DNA of 64,000 nucleotides from Flavobacterium undicola (GTDB lineage: Bacteria; Bacteroidota; Bacteroidia; Flavobacteriales; Flavobacteriaceae): positions 62,001 to 126,000 of the forward strand of contig NZ_JAAAPM020000008.1 in assembly GCF_009909155.2 (NCBI RefSeq). Direction: 5' to 3'. Within the stretch, counting starts at the first letter, position 1. Each line of letters begins with the position of its first letter. The translations under genes and the position numbers were made by a program. Positions 53,453 through 62,974 of this stretch are shown piece by piece. The notes beneath the pieces were generated by a model. The model saw nothing but the letters and a program-made list of their open reading frames with translations. It made no database searches and had not been told where the DNA came from.

Positions 53453-55174
53453 ATGAAATTCAAATATAAAAATAGAAGCAAAATAGCCATATGCAGTTTT
53501 ATTGTACTGCTCTTTACGGCTGGTTGTACCACGTTAGATGAAACTTTGTACGATCGTATTACAAACCAAAATTTTTTACAAACCAAAGAAGATGTAATCA
53601 GAGACTTTTTGCGTTCCTTCGAACATGCTTATTGGACTATTCAGGGTGGCGGATTATTCTTGGCACAGGAATTACCTACCGATGAACTAATGACCCCTAA
53701 CCGTAATGGTGACTGGTTTGATGGTGGTGTGTATCAACGTACTCATTATCATACCTGGACTATTCAGGATTTTTACACTAGTGATATGTGGAATGCATTA
53801 TTCCAGGGAGCAAGTCTGGCCACCAATTCCATGGAGGATATTGAAAAGATTGATGCCGCCAAGTTCAATTTGACAGAAGCTGAAAAAGCTGATTTTATTG
53901 CAGAATTGAAAACCCAGAGAGCCTGGTTTCATTTAAGGGCATTTGATTTATACAGAAATATTCCGCTAATTACCAAGGTTCAGGGCGAAAGTCTTACACC
54001 TACTCAATCCACACCTCAGGAAACTTTCGATTTTATTAAAAAGGAGCTCTTAGGTGCCATCCCCGATTTACCTACCAGAGAATCTCTGGGTAGCAATGCA
54101 ATCGGACGATGGACAAAAGGCGGTGCCGCAGCATTATTGGTGCGTTTGTATTTAAATGCCAAAGTATATATAGGTCAGGATAAATATACTGAATGTGCCG
54201 CTGTTTGCCAAGATATTATTGATGGTAAATATGGAACTTATGCATTAGAAAGCAGGTGGGATGCACCCTTTGATTATAACAATTCCAAGTCTGCTGAAGT
54301 TATTTTTGGCTTTCCTGGCACATTGTCACAAACACATTGGCAATATGACGGAGGTATGTATTTCTGGATGGCACCTCACCAAGCGCAAAACTTTTTTGGC
54401 TTTACCAATTTTGGCAATATGAATACCCGTTTTGCCATGCAACCCGGAAGAAATGTAGATGGTGTGGAATACACTTTCAATCTGGGGAAACCCTTTATTA
54501 AATTTCAAAAGTATCCTGACGATTTCCGTTTGAAAAAATATAAAAATTTGGGTAACAGTACCCGTGAAGGTATGTTTCTGTATGGTTATCTGCCATATCA
54601 CAGTGATCCAAATAAATTAGTGAAAAGTAACAGGGGCTACACCATTTTTGCCCGTGATCAGGTGGGTTGGTTTAAAGATCTACCTCCCGGGGAAGTCCTT
54701 GAAGATAAGGAATCAAATATGAATCATGCCGATGATAACTCCGGTATTTGGCCGGCAAAGTATCCTATCTATCCAACCGGCGACCCTGGTGCAATTGCAT
54801 CAGCCTATGCAGAAATTCGTTTGGCTGAAGTGTACTATTCTCTTGCAGAATGTAAGTATAGAGCCGGTGATAAACCTGGAGCCGCAACATTGTTAAATGC
54901 AGTACGAAAACGTAATTACCCAGTAGGCTCTCCAAGTTTATACGCACTCAGTGGAAGCCAATTAACCGATCAGGAAATGCTGGATGAGTGGGGAAGAGAG
55001 TTTTTAGTAGAAGGACGTCGTCGTACAGATTTAATCCGCTGGGGTGTATTCAATACAGGAACCTGGTGGGATAAGCAACCCGATGCTGATAATCATACTC
55101 AAATTTATCCCATTGGTCAGAATGTCATAAGAATATCCCCACAGTTGAACCAAAACCCTGGATATGATGATTAA
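53453..55174 (+). CDS. susD: SusD/RagB family nutrient-binding lipoprotein
   Basis: The 573-residue lipoprotein has lipobox cysteine C25 (TAGC) and the SusD pattern: an N-terminal TPR-like helical scaffold with AELKTQRAWFHLRAFDLY, and a C-terminal SusD region with AEIRLAEVYYSLAECKYRAGD and the final EFLVEGRRRTDLIRWG. SusD proteins act as the lid of SusC and bind glycan at the surface. It starts 19 bases after susC and its stop overlaps the longest possible SusE reading frame. Confidence 0.95.
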   Translation: MKFKYKNRSKIAICSFIVLLFTAGCTTLDETLYDRITNQNFLQTKEDVIRDFLRSFEHAYWTIQGGGLFLAQELPTDELMTPNRNGDWFDGGVYQRTHYHTWTIQDFYTSDMWNALFQGASLATNSMEDIEKIDAAKFNLTEAEKADFIAELKTQRAWFHLRAFDLYRNIPLITKVQGESLTPTQSTPQETFDFIKKELLGAIPDLPTRESLGSNAIGRWTKGGAAALLVRLYLNAKVYIGQDKYTECAAVCQDIIDGKYGTYALESRWDAPFDYNNSKSAEVIFGFPGTLSQTHWQYDGGMYFWMAPHQAQNFFGFTNFGNMNTRFAMQPGRNVDGVEYTFNLGKPFIKFQKYPDDFRLKKYKNLGNSTREGMFLYGYLPYHSDPNKLVKSNRGYTIFARDQVGWFKDLPPGEVLEDKESNMNHADDNSGIWPAKYPIYPTGDPGAIASAYAEIRLAEVYYSLAECKYRAGDKPGAATLLNAVRKRNYPVGSPSLYALSGSQLTDQEMLDEWGREFLVEGRRRTDLIRWGVFNTGTWWDKQPDADNHTQIYPIGQNVIRISPQLNQNPGYDD

Positions 55175-55247
55175 AATATTTAATAACAATCAAATTTTAA
55201 ATCAAATGCGCAAAGTAATCACATTTAGCATGAACTTAAAAAGAACT

Positions 55248-56381
55248 ATGAATACAAAGAACATCGTTTCTTGTTTCATGATTATTGCTTTATTCTGTTT
55301 AGCCTCGTGCGAAAAAGAATTAGACGCTCCTGTGCCTTTTGCCTTCGAATCAGGTGTTCTTTCCACTTCAAAAACGGAAGTAGTTATAAATGCAGCCGAC
55401 CCTACCGGAGAAGCTGTTACATATTCATGGAGTGCTTTTAAAAATTCATTGATAAACAATGTCCTAATTCTAACTGCTGACGGTAAGACAGACACTATAA
55501 ACAATATTGCAGCGAATACAGATAATAAATTATTGAAAAATTCTGAGCTAAATACCATACTTCTCGATAGCCTCGGTTTGACAGTTGGAGTGGCTACAGA
55601 TTTAAAAGCAGTCTTAGTTGCTACTAATACTACTACAGGGGAATCAGCAACTTCAAATGCGGTTACCATAAAAGTTACTCCTGCTGCTAAAGGCGCAGCT
55701 TATGCCAAGTTATGGATTGTAGGTGATGCCACACCAAGTGGTTGGGATGTGGGTAACCCAAGGGAATTTACGAAGGATGTGGATAATGATTTCCAATTTA
55801 AATACTATGAAGTGTTAACAGCTGGTGAATTTAAAATCGCTACAGCCCTAGGTAGCTGGGGAGTCGATTGGTTAATGCCACCAACCTCCCATCCGTCTAT
55901 AACCAGTACAGCAGTTACATTAATTCCTGGTGGAAACCCAGATAATAAATGGCTGATAACCAACTCTGGGCCATATAAAATTTTACTGAATATAAGTCCA
56001 AGCCCTTTTATTCACATTGTCCCATTCACTCCCTACCCAACTGTATCTATAGTAGGCGATGCAACTGCAGGCGGATGGGATATTAATAAAGCAAGAGTGA
56101 TGACTCAAGACGTAAATTCTCCATGGATATTTATCTGGACAGGGGCATTGGGTTCGTCAGGAGAAGGCGCGTTTAAATTCCCTCTCGACTATGGAAACTG
56201 GGGTGGTAGTTTCATCATGGCACCGGTAGCCAGTTCAAGGCTTACGACAACCAAAATTGTAATTAATGAAGCAGGCACATCATATCCTGATAATAAATTC
56301 GTAGTGAAACCAGGTGAGGAAGGTACTTACACAATTACTATCAATCAATTGTATGAAACAATAAGCATTGTAAAACAATAA
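55248..56381 (+). CDS. SusE/SusF-like starch-binding outer-membrane lipoprotein
   Basis: From the ATG at 55248 the product is 377 residues with lipobox C21 (LASC); ATGs at 55230 and 55164 are in frame, but the earlier starts give poor signal peptides. An N-terminal SusE domain (about 25-150) is followed by two related starch-binding domains, marked by WIVGDATPSGWD and SIVGDATAGGWD and by tryptophan residues that stack on glucose rings. The pair resembles the SusE/SusF repeats of Bacteroides, supporting starch or maltooligosaccharide as the substrate of this locus. Confidence 0.85.
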   Translation: MNTKNIVSCFMIIALFCLASCEKELDAPVPFAFESGVLSTSKTEVVINAADPTGEAVTYSWSAFKNSLINNVLILTADGKTDTINNIAANTDNKLLKNSELNTILLDSLGLTVGVATDLKAVLVATNTTTGESATSNAVTIKVTPAAKGAAYAKLWIVGDATPSGWDVGNPREFTKDVDNDFQFKYYEVLTAGEFKIATALGSWGVDWLMPPTSHPSITSTAVTLIPGGNPDNKWLITNSGPYKILLNISPSPFIHIVPFTPYPTVSIVGDATAGGWDINKARVMTQDVNSPWIFIWTGALGSSGEGAFKFPLDYGNWGGSFIMAPVASSRLTTTKIVINEAGTSYPDNKFVVKPGEEGTYTITINQLYETISIVKQ

Positions 56382-56393
56382 CAAGGTCAAATA

Positions 56394-56571
56394 GTATACC
56401 CGAGAATTAGACGGGAAAAAAGTATTGGTCTTGCTAAATTTTTCTGCCAAAAAAGCCAAAGCCAATACCGGTTTCAATATCAAAAAGGCAAAAGTGTTGA
56501 TTAACAATTATGGCAGTGTTGCCAAAGATGGGTTTTTAAGACCCTATGAAGCCGTTATATACCAATTGTAA
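56394..56571 (+). pseudogene. Duplicated 3' fragment of the GH13 gene
   Basis: These 178 bases align without gaps with 50083-50260, the end of the GH13 gene, including its stop codon. I count nine differences (about 95% identity); seven are silent and two change an amino acid (N to K, D to N). The fragment encodes about 58 C-terminal residues with no start and no catalytic part, so it is a remnant. It begins 12 bases after the susE-like stop. Similarity ends sharply at both ends. Confidence 0.92.
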
Positions 56572-56604
56572 TCATAATTGCACTAGACTTTTCTTTCCAT
56601 AAAA

Positions 56605-56639
56605 ATGCCCCCAAATAGTGTCTAACTTTTTGGGGGCAT
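56605..56639. terminator. Bidirectional terminator after the Sus locus
   Basis: A perfect 11-bp stem rich in G and C (56605-56615 with 56629-56639), 13-base loop. It follows the GH13 remnant and lies just before the convergent FKBP gene. Confidence 0.7.
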
Positions 56640-56670
56640 ACTAATTGTTTGTAGCTTTTTTAGCAAAAAA

Positions 56671-57147
56671 CTAATTTACCGATATCAATTTTACTTCAAA
56701 AATAAGTACTGAACCTCCGGGAATACTTGCATAATCACTTCCTCCATATCCTAACTTAGCAGGAATAACCAGTAAGGCACTACCTCCTTCTTTTAGATAC
56801 GAAATTCCTTCAGTCCAACCTTTGACAACCTGATTTAAACCAAAAGAAATTCCTTTTTCGTCACTTTGATCGAATACTTTTCCATCCATAAAATAACCTT
56901 TGTAAGCCACGGTTACATTAGACTCAGGTGTTGCTTGAGCTCCGGTTCCTGGATTATTGATTACATAGTACAATCCAGATTCACTTTTAGTTCCTTTTAA
57001 TCCTTTTTTAGCAACATATTCTTCAATTTGCTTTTCGTTTTTAGCAACATAAGGAATCTCGCTTGGTGCTTCGCTGGTATTGTTGCTTTCTTTTTTACAA
57101 GAAATAAAAAGAGTCATAATCAATAATGCCGATAATACATGTTTCAT
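56671..57147 (-). CDS. FKBP-type peptidyl-prolyl cis-trans isomerase, lipoprotein
   Basis: The 158-residue product has a lipobox cysteine C17 (FISC) and an FKBP domain over about residues 60-158: GKVFDQSDEKG, VVKGWTEGISYLKEGG and a final VLIFEVKLISV strand. It is a lipid-anchored periplasmic folding helper. The gene is monocistronic with a consensus -7 element at 57172-57179. It is a common Bacteroidota protein and has no special link with the Sus locus beside it. Confidence 0.93.
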   Translation of the reverse strand: MKHVLSALLIMTLFISCKKESNNTSEAPSEIPYVAKNEKQIEEYVAKKGLKGTKSESGLYYVINNPGTGAQATPESNVTVAYKGYFMDGKVFDQSDEKGISFGLNQVVKGWTEGISYLKEGGSALLVIPAKLGYGGSDYASIPGGSVLIFEVKLISVN

Positions 57148-57171
57148 AGTAAATTATATTTTAAGAGAAGC

Positions 57172-57179
57172 CAAATATA
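57172..57179 (-). promoter_or_regulatory. -7 promoter element for the FKBP gene
   Basis: On the minus strand this reads TATATTTG, an exact TAnnTTTG match, giving a leader of about 18 bases to the ATG at 57147. Confidence 0.5.
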
Positions 57180-57440
57180 GTAAAATCAAGCTTTTATTTT
57201 AAAAATTATCCGTCCTCAAAAAAAATACCATCATTAAACAAATCCGCATAAAAACCAAACCCTTACTTAAATGATGCATTCTTAAAGTCAAAACCAGAAA
57301 ATTTAAAACACCTTATTTTCTTACACCAAATACAACTAACCTGCTTTAATTTCAGGACAGCACAAGACACCACAGGATACTAATTGAGTGACAGCTAATT
57401 AAATTTACCTCCTGACTATTAACCAATAACCAAATTATTT

Positions 57441-60400
57441 ATGATTAGAAAAACTACTTTTTCTTCTCATCGACTGCGCCTTAAAATCAGCTTGTCGATG
57501 TGTTTTCTGTTCAGTTGCCTATCCTCTTTTGCCCAGCAATGGACAATACTTGGCAATGAACAAGCGATCTCTTCAGTGAGTTCCTCTTATACCAGCATTG
57601 CAGTGGTAAAAATCGGAACCAATTTTATTCCTTATGTTGCGTTTACAGAGAGTGGAGTGCCAAAGGTTAAAAAGCGTTTAACCGATGGAACTTGGGAGCA
57701 AGTCGGTGCAAACCTTGCTACTAATGCCTCTTACACTAAGATTTATTCCAACTCAATTGGCGAACTGTTCGTTGCTTACATCGATTTTTCGGCAGGTTCT
57801 AAATTAGCCTTAAAAAAGTATGACTATGTTACCAGAACCTGGAATGCTTTGAATGAAGACAACACCAACCTGTATGTTTCTACAGGAAATGCTAACGGTA
57901 TGAGTGCTGTGAGTCAGTATAGTTCAACCCACCGTTGTTCTATAGCATTTGATTCATTCAACGTCCCTTACGTTGCTTTTAGCGAGGCAGGGATGTTACC
58001 TTATGTTAAAAAATTCAATGGAACTGCATGGGAAACTGTTGGTTCCGGTGCTGTTCCGGGAGGATTTGGTGCAGCGGTTAGTTTAGCAATTGATGCAAAT
58101 GACAAGCCCTGGTTAACATACTTAAGCTTAACTGCGGCTAACTCCACTACAGGTACCGTTGCGCTTTATGGATACAATGGTACTGCCTGGACAGCGGTAA
58201 CTATTCCAACGCCTATGTCAGGCCGCCATACTAATATTGCAATTAAAGATGCTAATACGCTTTGTATCGCCTATTTCAATACTGGTAACACAAATAGAGC
58301 GACAGCTATTTTATACAACAAATCAACCAATACCTGGGGAACTGCCGCTACTCTTGCCTCTAGAGACTCCCCTAATATTAGCTTAATCAATGATAATGCA
58401 GGTAATGTATATTGTTCTTTTATTGATTATACTTCTACGACAAATGTATTTCCAACCCGAGTGCGTTTTCTGGCAGCAGGAAGCACAACGTGGACTGAAT
58501 TGAAAGACCCAGCTGTTATCAGAGGTATAGACGAACCAACAGGCTCGCCTTCGATTGCCATAGGTAACGCACCCTATCCTTATGTTGTTTATACTAAAAC
58601 AAATTCAAACAGTATAACTACTCCTATTGTTAGAATGTATACTCCGCCGCCGCCGCCCGCTGAACTTACTACTAACAACATAACTAATATAAGCACTACA
58701 ACAGCAGTAGCCGGAGGCAATATTACCTCTGATGGAGGAGCAGCAATAAGCCAAAGAGGAGTTGTCTATAGTAACTCTAATTCAAGTCCTACTACTGCAG
58801 ATACCAAAGTTGTAGCTACTACAACTGGCTCGGGTTCTTTTTCTGTAACTCTTACAGGACTTACTCCAGCAACTTTTTATTATGTAAGAGCTTATGCAAT
58901 TAATAGTGCTGGTACCTCTTATGGAAATACCGTTAGATTAAGCAGTCTACCAGTGGCTGATGCAGTAGTAACAACACCTAAACAGGTAGAATTTCTAACA
59001 AGAGGTCTTGTAGCAATACAAAAAACAAGTAGTTCTGTATTTCTGAGTTGGCGTTTACTAGGTAATGATCCTTCAAGTATTGCGTTTAATGTATATCGCA
59101 ATGGAGTAAAAGTTAATGCTACTCCAATTACAACCTCTACTAATTATTTAGATGCCACTACTACTCCAAACAACAATTATAGTATTACTACAATTATAAA
59201 CGGAGTTGAAAGTGAACAAACCAGCCCAACAAAAGTATGGGCACTCAATACTTTTAATAGTGGCCGTAATAATAAATTATCTATCCCTATTCAAATGCCT
59301 GCCGGAGGTACTTTACCTGATGGACAGAGCTATACTTATACCGCCAATGATTCCTCTGTTGGAGATGTTGATGGAGACGGAGTTTACGAAATTATTTTGA
59401 AATGGGATCCTACTGCGGTGAATGACAATGCAGGTGGTTATAGCGGAAAACAAATCTTCGATTGCTACAGACTAGATGGAACAAGACTTTGGCGCATTGA
59501 CCTTGGGATCAACGTAAACGCAGGGCCACATTACAACCAATTTATGGTATACGATTTTGATGGAGACGGAAAAGCTGAGATGATTCTAAAAACCGCTGAC
59601 GGTACCGTTGACGGCGTAGGAAACGTAATTGGTAATGCTGCTGTTGACTATCGTAATTCTGCTGGATGGGTACAACAAGGACCTGAATTCCTAACTGTTT
59701 TTAACGGATTAACAGGTGCTGCTATGGCAACGGTAAACTATCAACCCACTCGTGATAATGTAGCTGACTGGGGAGATACTTATGGAAACCGTCAGGATCG
59801 TTTTGTATCGGCTGTTGCCTATCTTGATGGTGCAAGACCAAGTATTATTGTTGGTCGTGGTTATTACAATCGATTAACACGTGCAGCCTACAATTGGAGA
59901 AATGGACAACTTACTATGCTATGGAAATTTGACAGTAAAGACCCTACTCATCCAGAATACAATTCTTATTCCGGTCAAGGTAATCACCAAATGACAATAG
60001 GCGATGTAGATGGAGATGGTAAAGACGAAATTATCAATGGTTCTAGCGCCATAAACGATGACGGAAAACCGCTTTGGACTTATGGTATGGGACATGGTGA
60101 TGCCTTACACATGACTGATATGGATTTAGATCGCCCTGGACAGGAAATCTGGATTAATTTAGAATCCCCTGGTTCTTATGATGGTTTGGGCTTAAGACAA
60201 TACGATGCCAAAACAGGACAAACGAATTGGGGAATTGCTACTACTGGCGACGTAGGTCGTTCTATGGCTGCTGATATTGATCCTTATTTTAAAGGTTATG
60301 AAATGTGGGGTTCTTCAGGTGATAACACCTATGATGTAAAAGGAAATCCTATCAGTACTAACAAACCATCTTACAACTTTGGAATTTGGTGGGATGGCGA

Positions 60401-62909
60401 TTTAGGTCGTGAATTATTAGATGGTAACGTAATGGACAAATGGAATCCTACAACAAAAAGTCAGAGCCGTTTGTTTACTATTTACCAAGCCTATCCTGTT
60501 TCTTCTAACAATAGTACTAAGAAAAACCCTTGCTTACAAGCAGATATATTAGGTGACTGGAGAGAAGAAATAATATTCCGTACATCGGACAATACTGAAC
60601 TTGTGATTTTTACCACAGACACACCTACTACATATCGTATCCCAACATTGATGCACGATCCACAATATCGTACTGCAATTGCTTGGCAAAATTCGGCTTA
60701 CAATCAGCCGCCTAATACGAGTTATTACATTGGGTATGATATGGATGTAAACAATATTCCAACAGCAAAAATTGCAGTGGTTGACGTTGTAGCTCCAAAG
60801 GTTACAGCTATTAACAGACTTACACCTACCTCTGAAAAAAATAATGCAACAACCGTTACGTATCGTGTTACTTTTTCTGAAAACGTGAGCGGAGTTGACG
60901 TTGCTGATTTTGCATTTAATACAACCGGAAATGTTGCTGGAACTATTGCATCAGTAAGTCCTGTTACTAATGCTTCATTTGATGTAACTGTAAATAACAT
61001 TAGTGGCGATGGTACACTTCGCTTAGATGTAAATAACAGCGGTACTGGAATTGCTGATGGAGCAAATAATGCTATAGCAGAAGGTTTTACAAACGGTGAA
61101 ATCTATACTTTCGACCATACCAATCCAACTTTAACTATTACAACTATTAGCTCAAGCAATGCTAAGCCTATTTTTGCAAAAGAAGCTGACACTGTTACAT
61201 TAAACTTTGAAGCTTCTGAAAGCATAACTAATTTAGAAGCAACAATTGCCGGACACGCTGTTACAACAACTGATCTTGGAAGCAATAAATTTAATGCCAC
61301 TTACCAATTGACAAATACGGATACTGAAGGTATAATTCCTTTTACTATTCAGTTTAAAGATCAAGTAGGCAATACAGGAATCCCGGTTAGCGCTACTACT
61401 GATGCAAAAACAATTGTATTCGACCGCACTGTACCAACATTGCCATCTGTTCAGTTATCGTCCAATAATATCAATTCTGCTTATGCAAAAGAAGGAGACG
61501 TTATTTCTTTGAGCTTTACTGCATCAGAAACTATTGAAACTCCAGCGGTAGTAATAGCTGGACATGCTGTCTCAATAACTGATCTTGGAAGTAATAATTA
61601 TATTGCTACTTACCAATTGACAAATACGGATACTGAAGGTTCAGTTGGTTTTACAATTGATTTCACGGATCCTGCTGGTAATATAGGTTCGAAAGTTACA
61701 ACTGCAACCAATAGTATTACTTATGATCGTACAAATCCATCTATCACTACTCCAACTGATCTTAACATTAGTTCAAATAATGGAAGTTGTGAAGCTACAA
61801 AAGTAGTTTTAGGTACTGCATCAACAAACGATACTAATACAGTTGAAACAACAAATGACGCACCAAGCATTTTCCCTGTAGGAACTACAACTGTTATCTG
61901 GATAGCTAAAGATGCAGCAGGCAACAGCAATACAGCTACTCAAAAAGTAACCATAATCGATTCACAAAAACCTTTGATTAGCAATTCATCGTCGCAATCG
62001 TTCTGTTATAACGGAAGTACGTATACCATTCCAACATTATCTGCTACAGACAATTGTGGTATTGCTTCGATTAGCTACATCATAAACGGAGCTACTTCAA
62101 GAAGCGGTAATGGCAATGATGCAAGCGGAATCTTTAATGTAGGAGTTTCTACAATTACATGGACCGTTTCGGATATTCATAACAATCAATCAACGGTTAA
62201 CAGCACTGTTACCGTTAATGCAGCTGTTTCTGTAACAATTAATGATATCTATGCCGTTAATCAGGCTACCGATAACAAGAATACGTTATACATTGGTTAC
62301 GGACCGTCGTCATTAAAACTGACAGCAAAACCTAATGGTGGTTCAGGCTCATTTGGCTTCAAATGGAGCACAGGAGAAACAACACCATCTATTAATGCAA
62401 GTACGGCAGGAACTTACAGCGTAGTCATTACTGATGCTCAAGGTTGTACCACAAACACTTCAGCAGCTATCAACGTAATAGATGTAAGCTGTGGTAACAA
62501 CAAAGACAAGGTGATGATTTGTCACAATGGAACTTCCATTTGCGTAGCTTCATCAGCTGTTCAAGCACACCTAAATCACGGTGATAACATAGGAGCTTGT
62601 GGAACATATAGTAAAGTAGCAAAATCTCCTATTCTTGAAACAACTAGCTCAGTTGAATCTGGACTTTCTGTTTATCCTAATCCAACTTCGGGCTCGTTCT
62701 CAATACAAATTAACAGTTTGACATCTGGAAAAGCGACAATAAATATTGTAACTATAAATGGGCAAATTGTAGAACAACGTGATGTTGTATTAACAGAAGG
62801 AATTCAATCCTTTTCGTTTAATATCTCTGGAAAAGCATCAGGAGTATACTTAATAAAAGTGAGTGGTATTGAAGGTGTTAATACACAGAATTTGATCCTT
62901 CAAAATTAA
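57441..62909 (+). CDS. Multidomain rhamnogalacturonan lyase (PL11) with T9SS sorting domain
   Basis: The 1822-residue protein has a signal peptide (about 1-31), an N-terminal propeller-like region (about 32-405) with repeats such as FNVPYVAFSEAG, a fibronectin-like domain (about 408-500), then the PL11 lyase (about 515-1103) recognised by RGLVAIQ, DVDGDG, DFDGDGKAEMILKTADGT and DPQYRTAIAWQN. PL11 enzymes cut the rhamnogalacturonan I backbone of pectin by beta-elimination with calcium. Ig-like and HYR domains (1110-1600), a cysteine/histidine motif (about 1687-1725) and a type A T9SS domain (last about 75 residues) follow. It should be secreted by the T9SS to attack pectin outside the cell. 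Confidence 0.92.
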   Translation: MIRKTTFSSHRLRLKISLSMCFLFSCLSSFAQQWTILGNEQAISSVSSSYTSIAVVKIGTNFIPYVAFTESGVPKVKKRLTDGTWEQVGANLATNASYTKIYSNSIGELFVAYIDFSAGSKLALKKYDYVTRTWNALNEDNTNLYVSTGNANGMSAVSQYSSTHRCSIAFDSFNVPYVAFSEAGMLPYVKKFNGTAWETVGSGAVPGGFGAAVSLAIDANDKPWLTYLSLTAANSTTGTVALYGYNGTAWTAVTIPTPMSGRHTNIAIKDANTLCIAYFNTGNTNRATAILYNKSTNTWGTAATLASRDSPNISLINDNAGNVYCSFIDYTSTTNVFPTRVRFLAAGSTTWTELKDPAVIRGIDEPTGSPSIAIGNAPYPYVVYTKTNSNSITTPIVRMYTPPPPPAELTTNNITNISTTTAVAGGNITSDGGAAISQRGVVYSNSNSSPTTADTKVVATTTGSGSFSVTLTGLTPATFYYVRAYAINSAGTSYGNTVRLSSLPVADAVVTTPKQVEFLTRGLVAIQKTSSSVFLSWRLLGNDPSSIAFNVYRNGVKVNATPITTSTNYLDATTTPNNNYSITTIINGVESEQTSPTKVWALNTFNSGRNNKLSIPIQMPAGGTLPDGQSYTYTANDSSVGDVDGDGVYEIILKWDPTAVNDNAGGYSGKQIFDCYRLDGTRLWRIDLGINVNAGPHYNQFMVYDFDGDGKAEMILKTADGTVDGVGNVIGNAAVDYRNSAGWVQQGPEFLTVFNGLTGAAMATVNYQPTRDNVADWGDTYGNRQDRFVSAVAYLDGARPSIIVGRGYYNRLTRAAYNWRNGQLTMLWKFDSKDPTHPEYNSYSGQGNHQMTIGDVDGDGKDEIINGSSAINDDGKPLWTYGMGHGDALHMTDMDLDRPGQEIWINLESPGSYDGLGLRQYDAKTGQTNWGIATTGDVGRSMAADIDPYFKGYEMWGSSGDNTYDVKGNPISTNKPSYNFGIWWDGDLGRELLDGNVMDKWNPTTKSQSRLFTIYQAYPVSSNNSTKKNPCLQADILGDWREEIIFRTSDNTELVIFTTDTPTTYRIPTLMHDPQYRTAIAWQNSAYNQPPNTSYYIGYDMDVNNIPTAKIAVVDVVAPKVTAINRLTPTSEKNNATTVTYRVTFSENVSGVDVADFAFNTTGNVAGTIASVSPVTNASFDVTVNNISGDGTLRLDVNNSGTGIADGANNAIAEGFTNGEIYTFDHTNPTLTITTISSSNAKPIFAKEADTVTLNFEASESITNLEATIAGHAVTTTDLGSNKFNATYQLTNTDTEGIIPFTIQFKDQVGNTGIPVSATTDAKTIVFDRTVPTLPSVQLSSNNINSAYAKEGDVISLSFTASETIETPAVVIAGHAVSITDLGSNNYIATYQLTNTDTEGSVGFTIDFTDPAGNIGSKVTTATNSITYDRTNPSITTPTDLNISSNNGSCEATKVVLGTASTNDTNTVETTNDAPSIFPVGTTTVIWIAKDAAGNSNTATQKVTIIDSQKPLISNSSSQSFCYNGSTYTIPTLSATDNCGIASISYIINGATSRSGNGNDASGIFNVGVSTITWTVSDIHNNQSTVNSTVTVNAAVSVTINDIYAVNQATDNKNTLYIGYGPSSLKLTAKPNGGSGSFGFKWSTGETTPSINASTAGTYSVVITDAQGCTTNTSAAINVIDVSCGNNKDKVMICHNGTSICVASSAVQAHLNHGDNIGACGTYSKVAKSPILETTSSVESGLSVYPNPTSGSFSIQINSLTSGKATINIVTINGQIVEQRDVVLTEGIQSFSFNISGKASGVYLIKVSGIEGVNTQNLILQN

Positions 62910-62928
62910 TTATTAATTTAGCAATAAG

Positions 62929-62957
62929 GCGGCTCGTAACATAAGTTTGCGAGCCGC
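62929..62957 (+). terminator. Terminator after the PL11 gene
   Basis: A perfect 8-bp GC-rich stem (62929-62936 with 62950-62957) followed by eight T lies 19 bases after the stop codon. Confidence 0.9.
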
Positions 62958-62974
62958 TTTTTTTTAATAAAACC

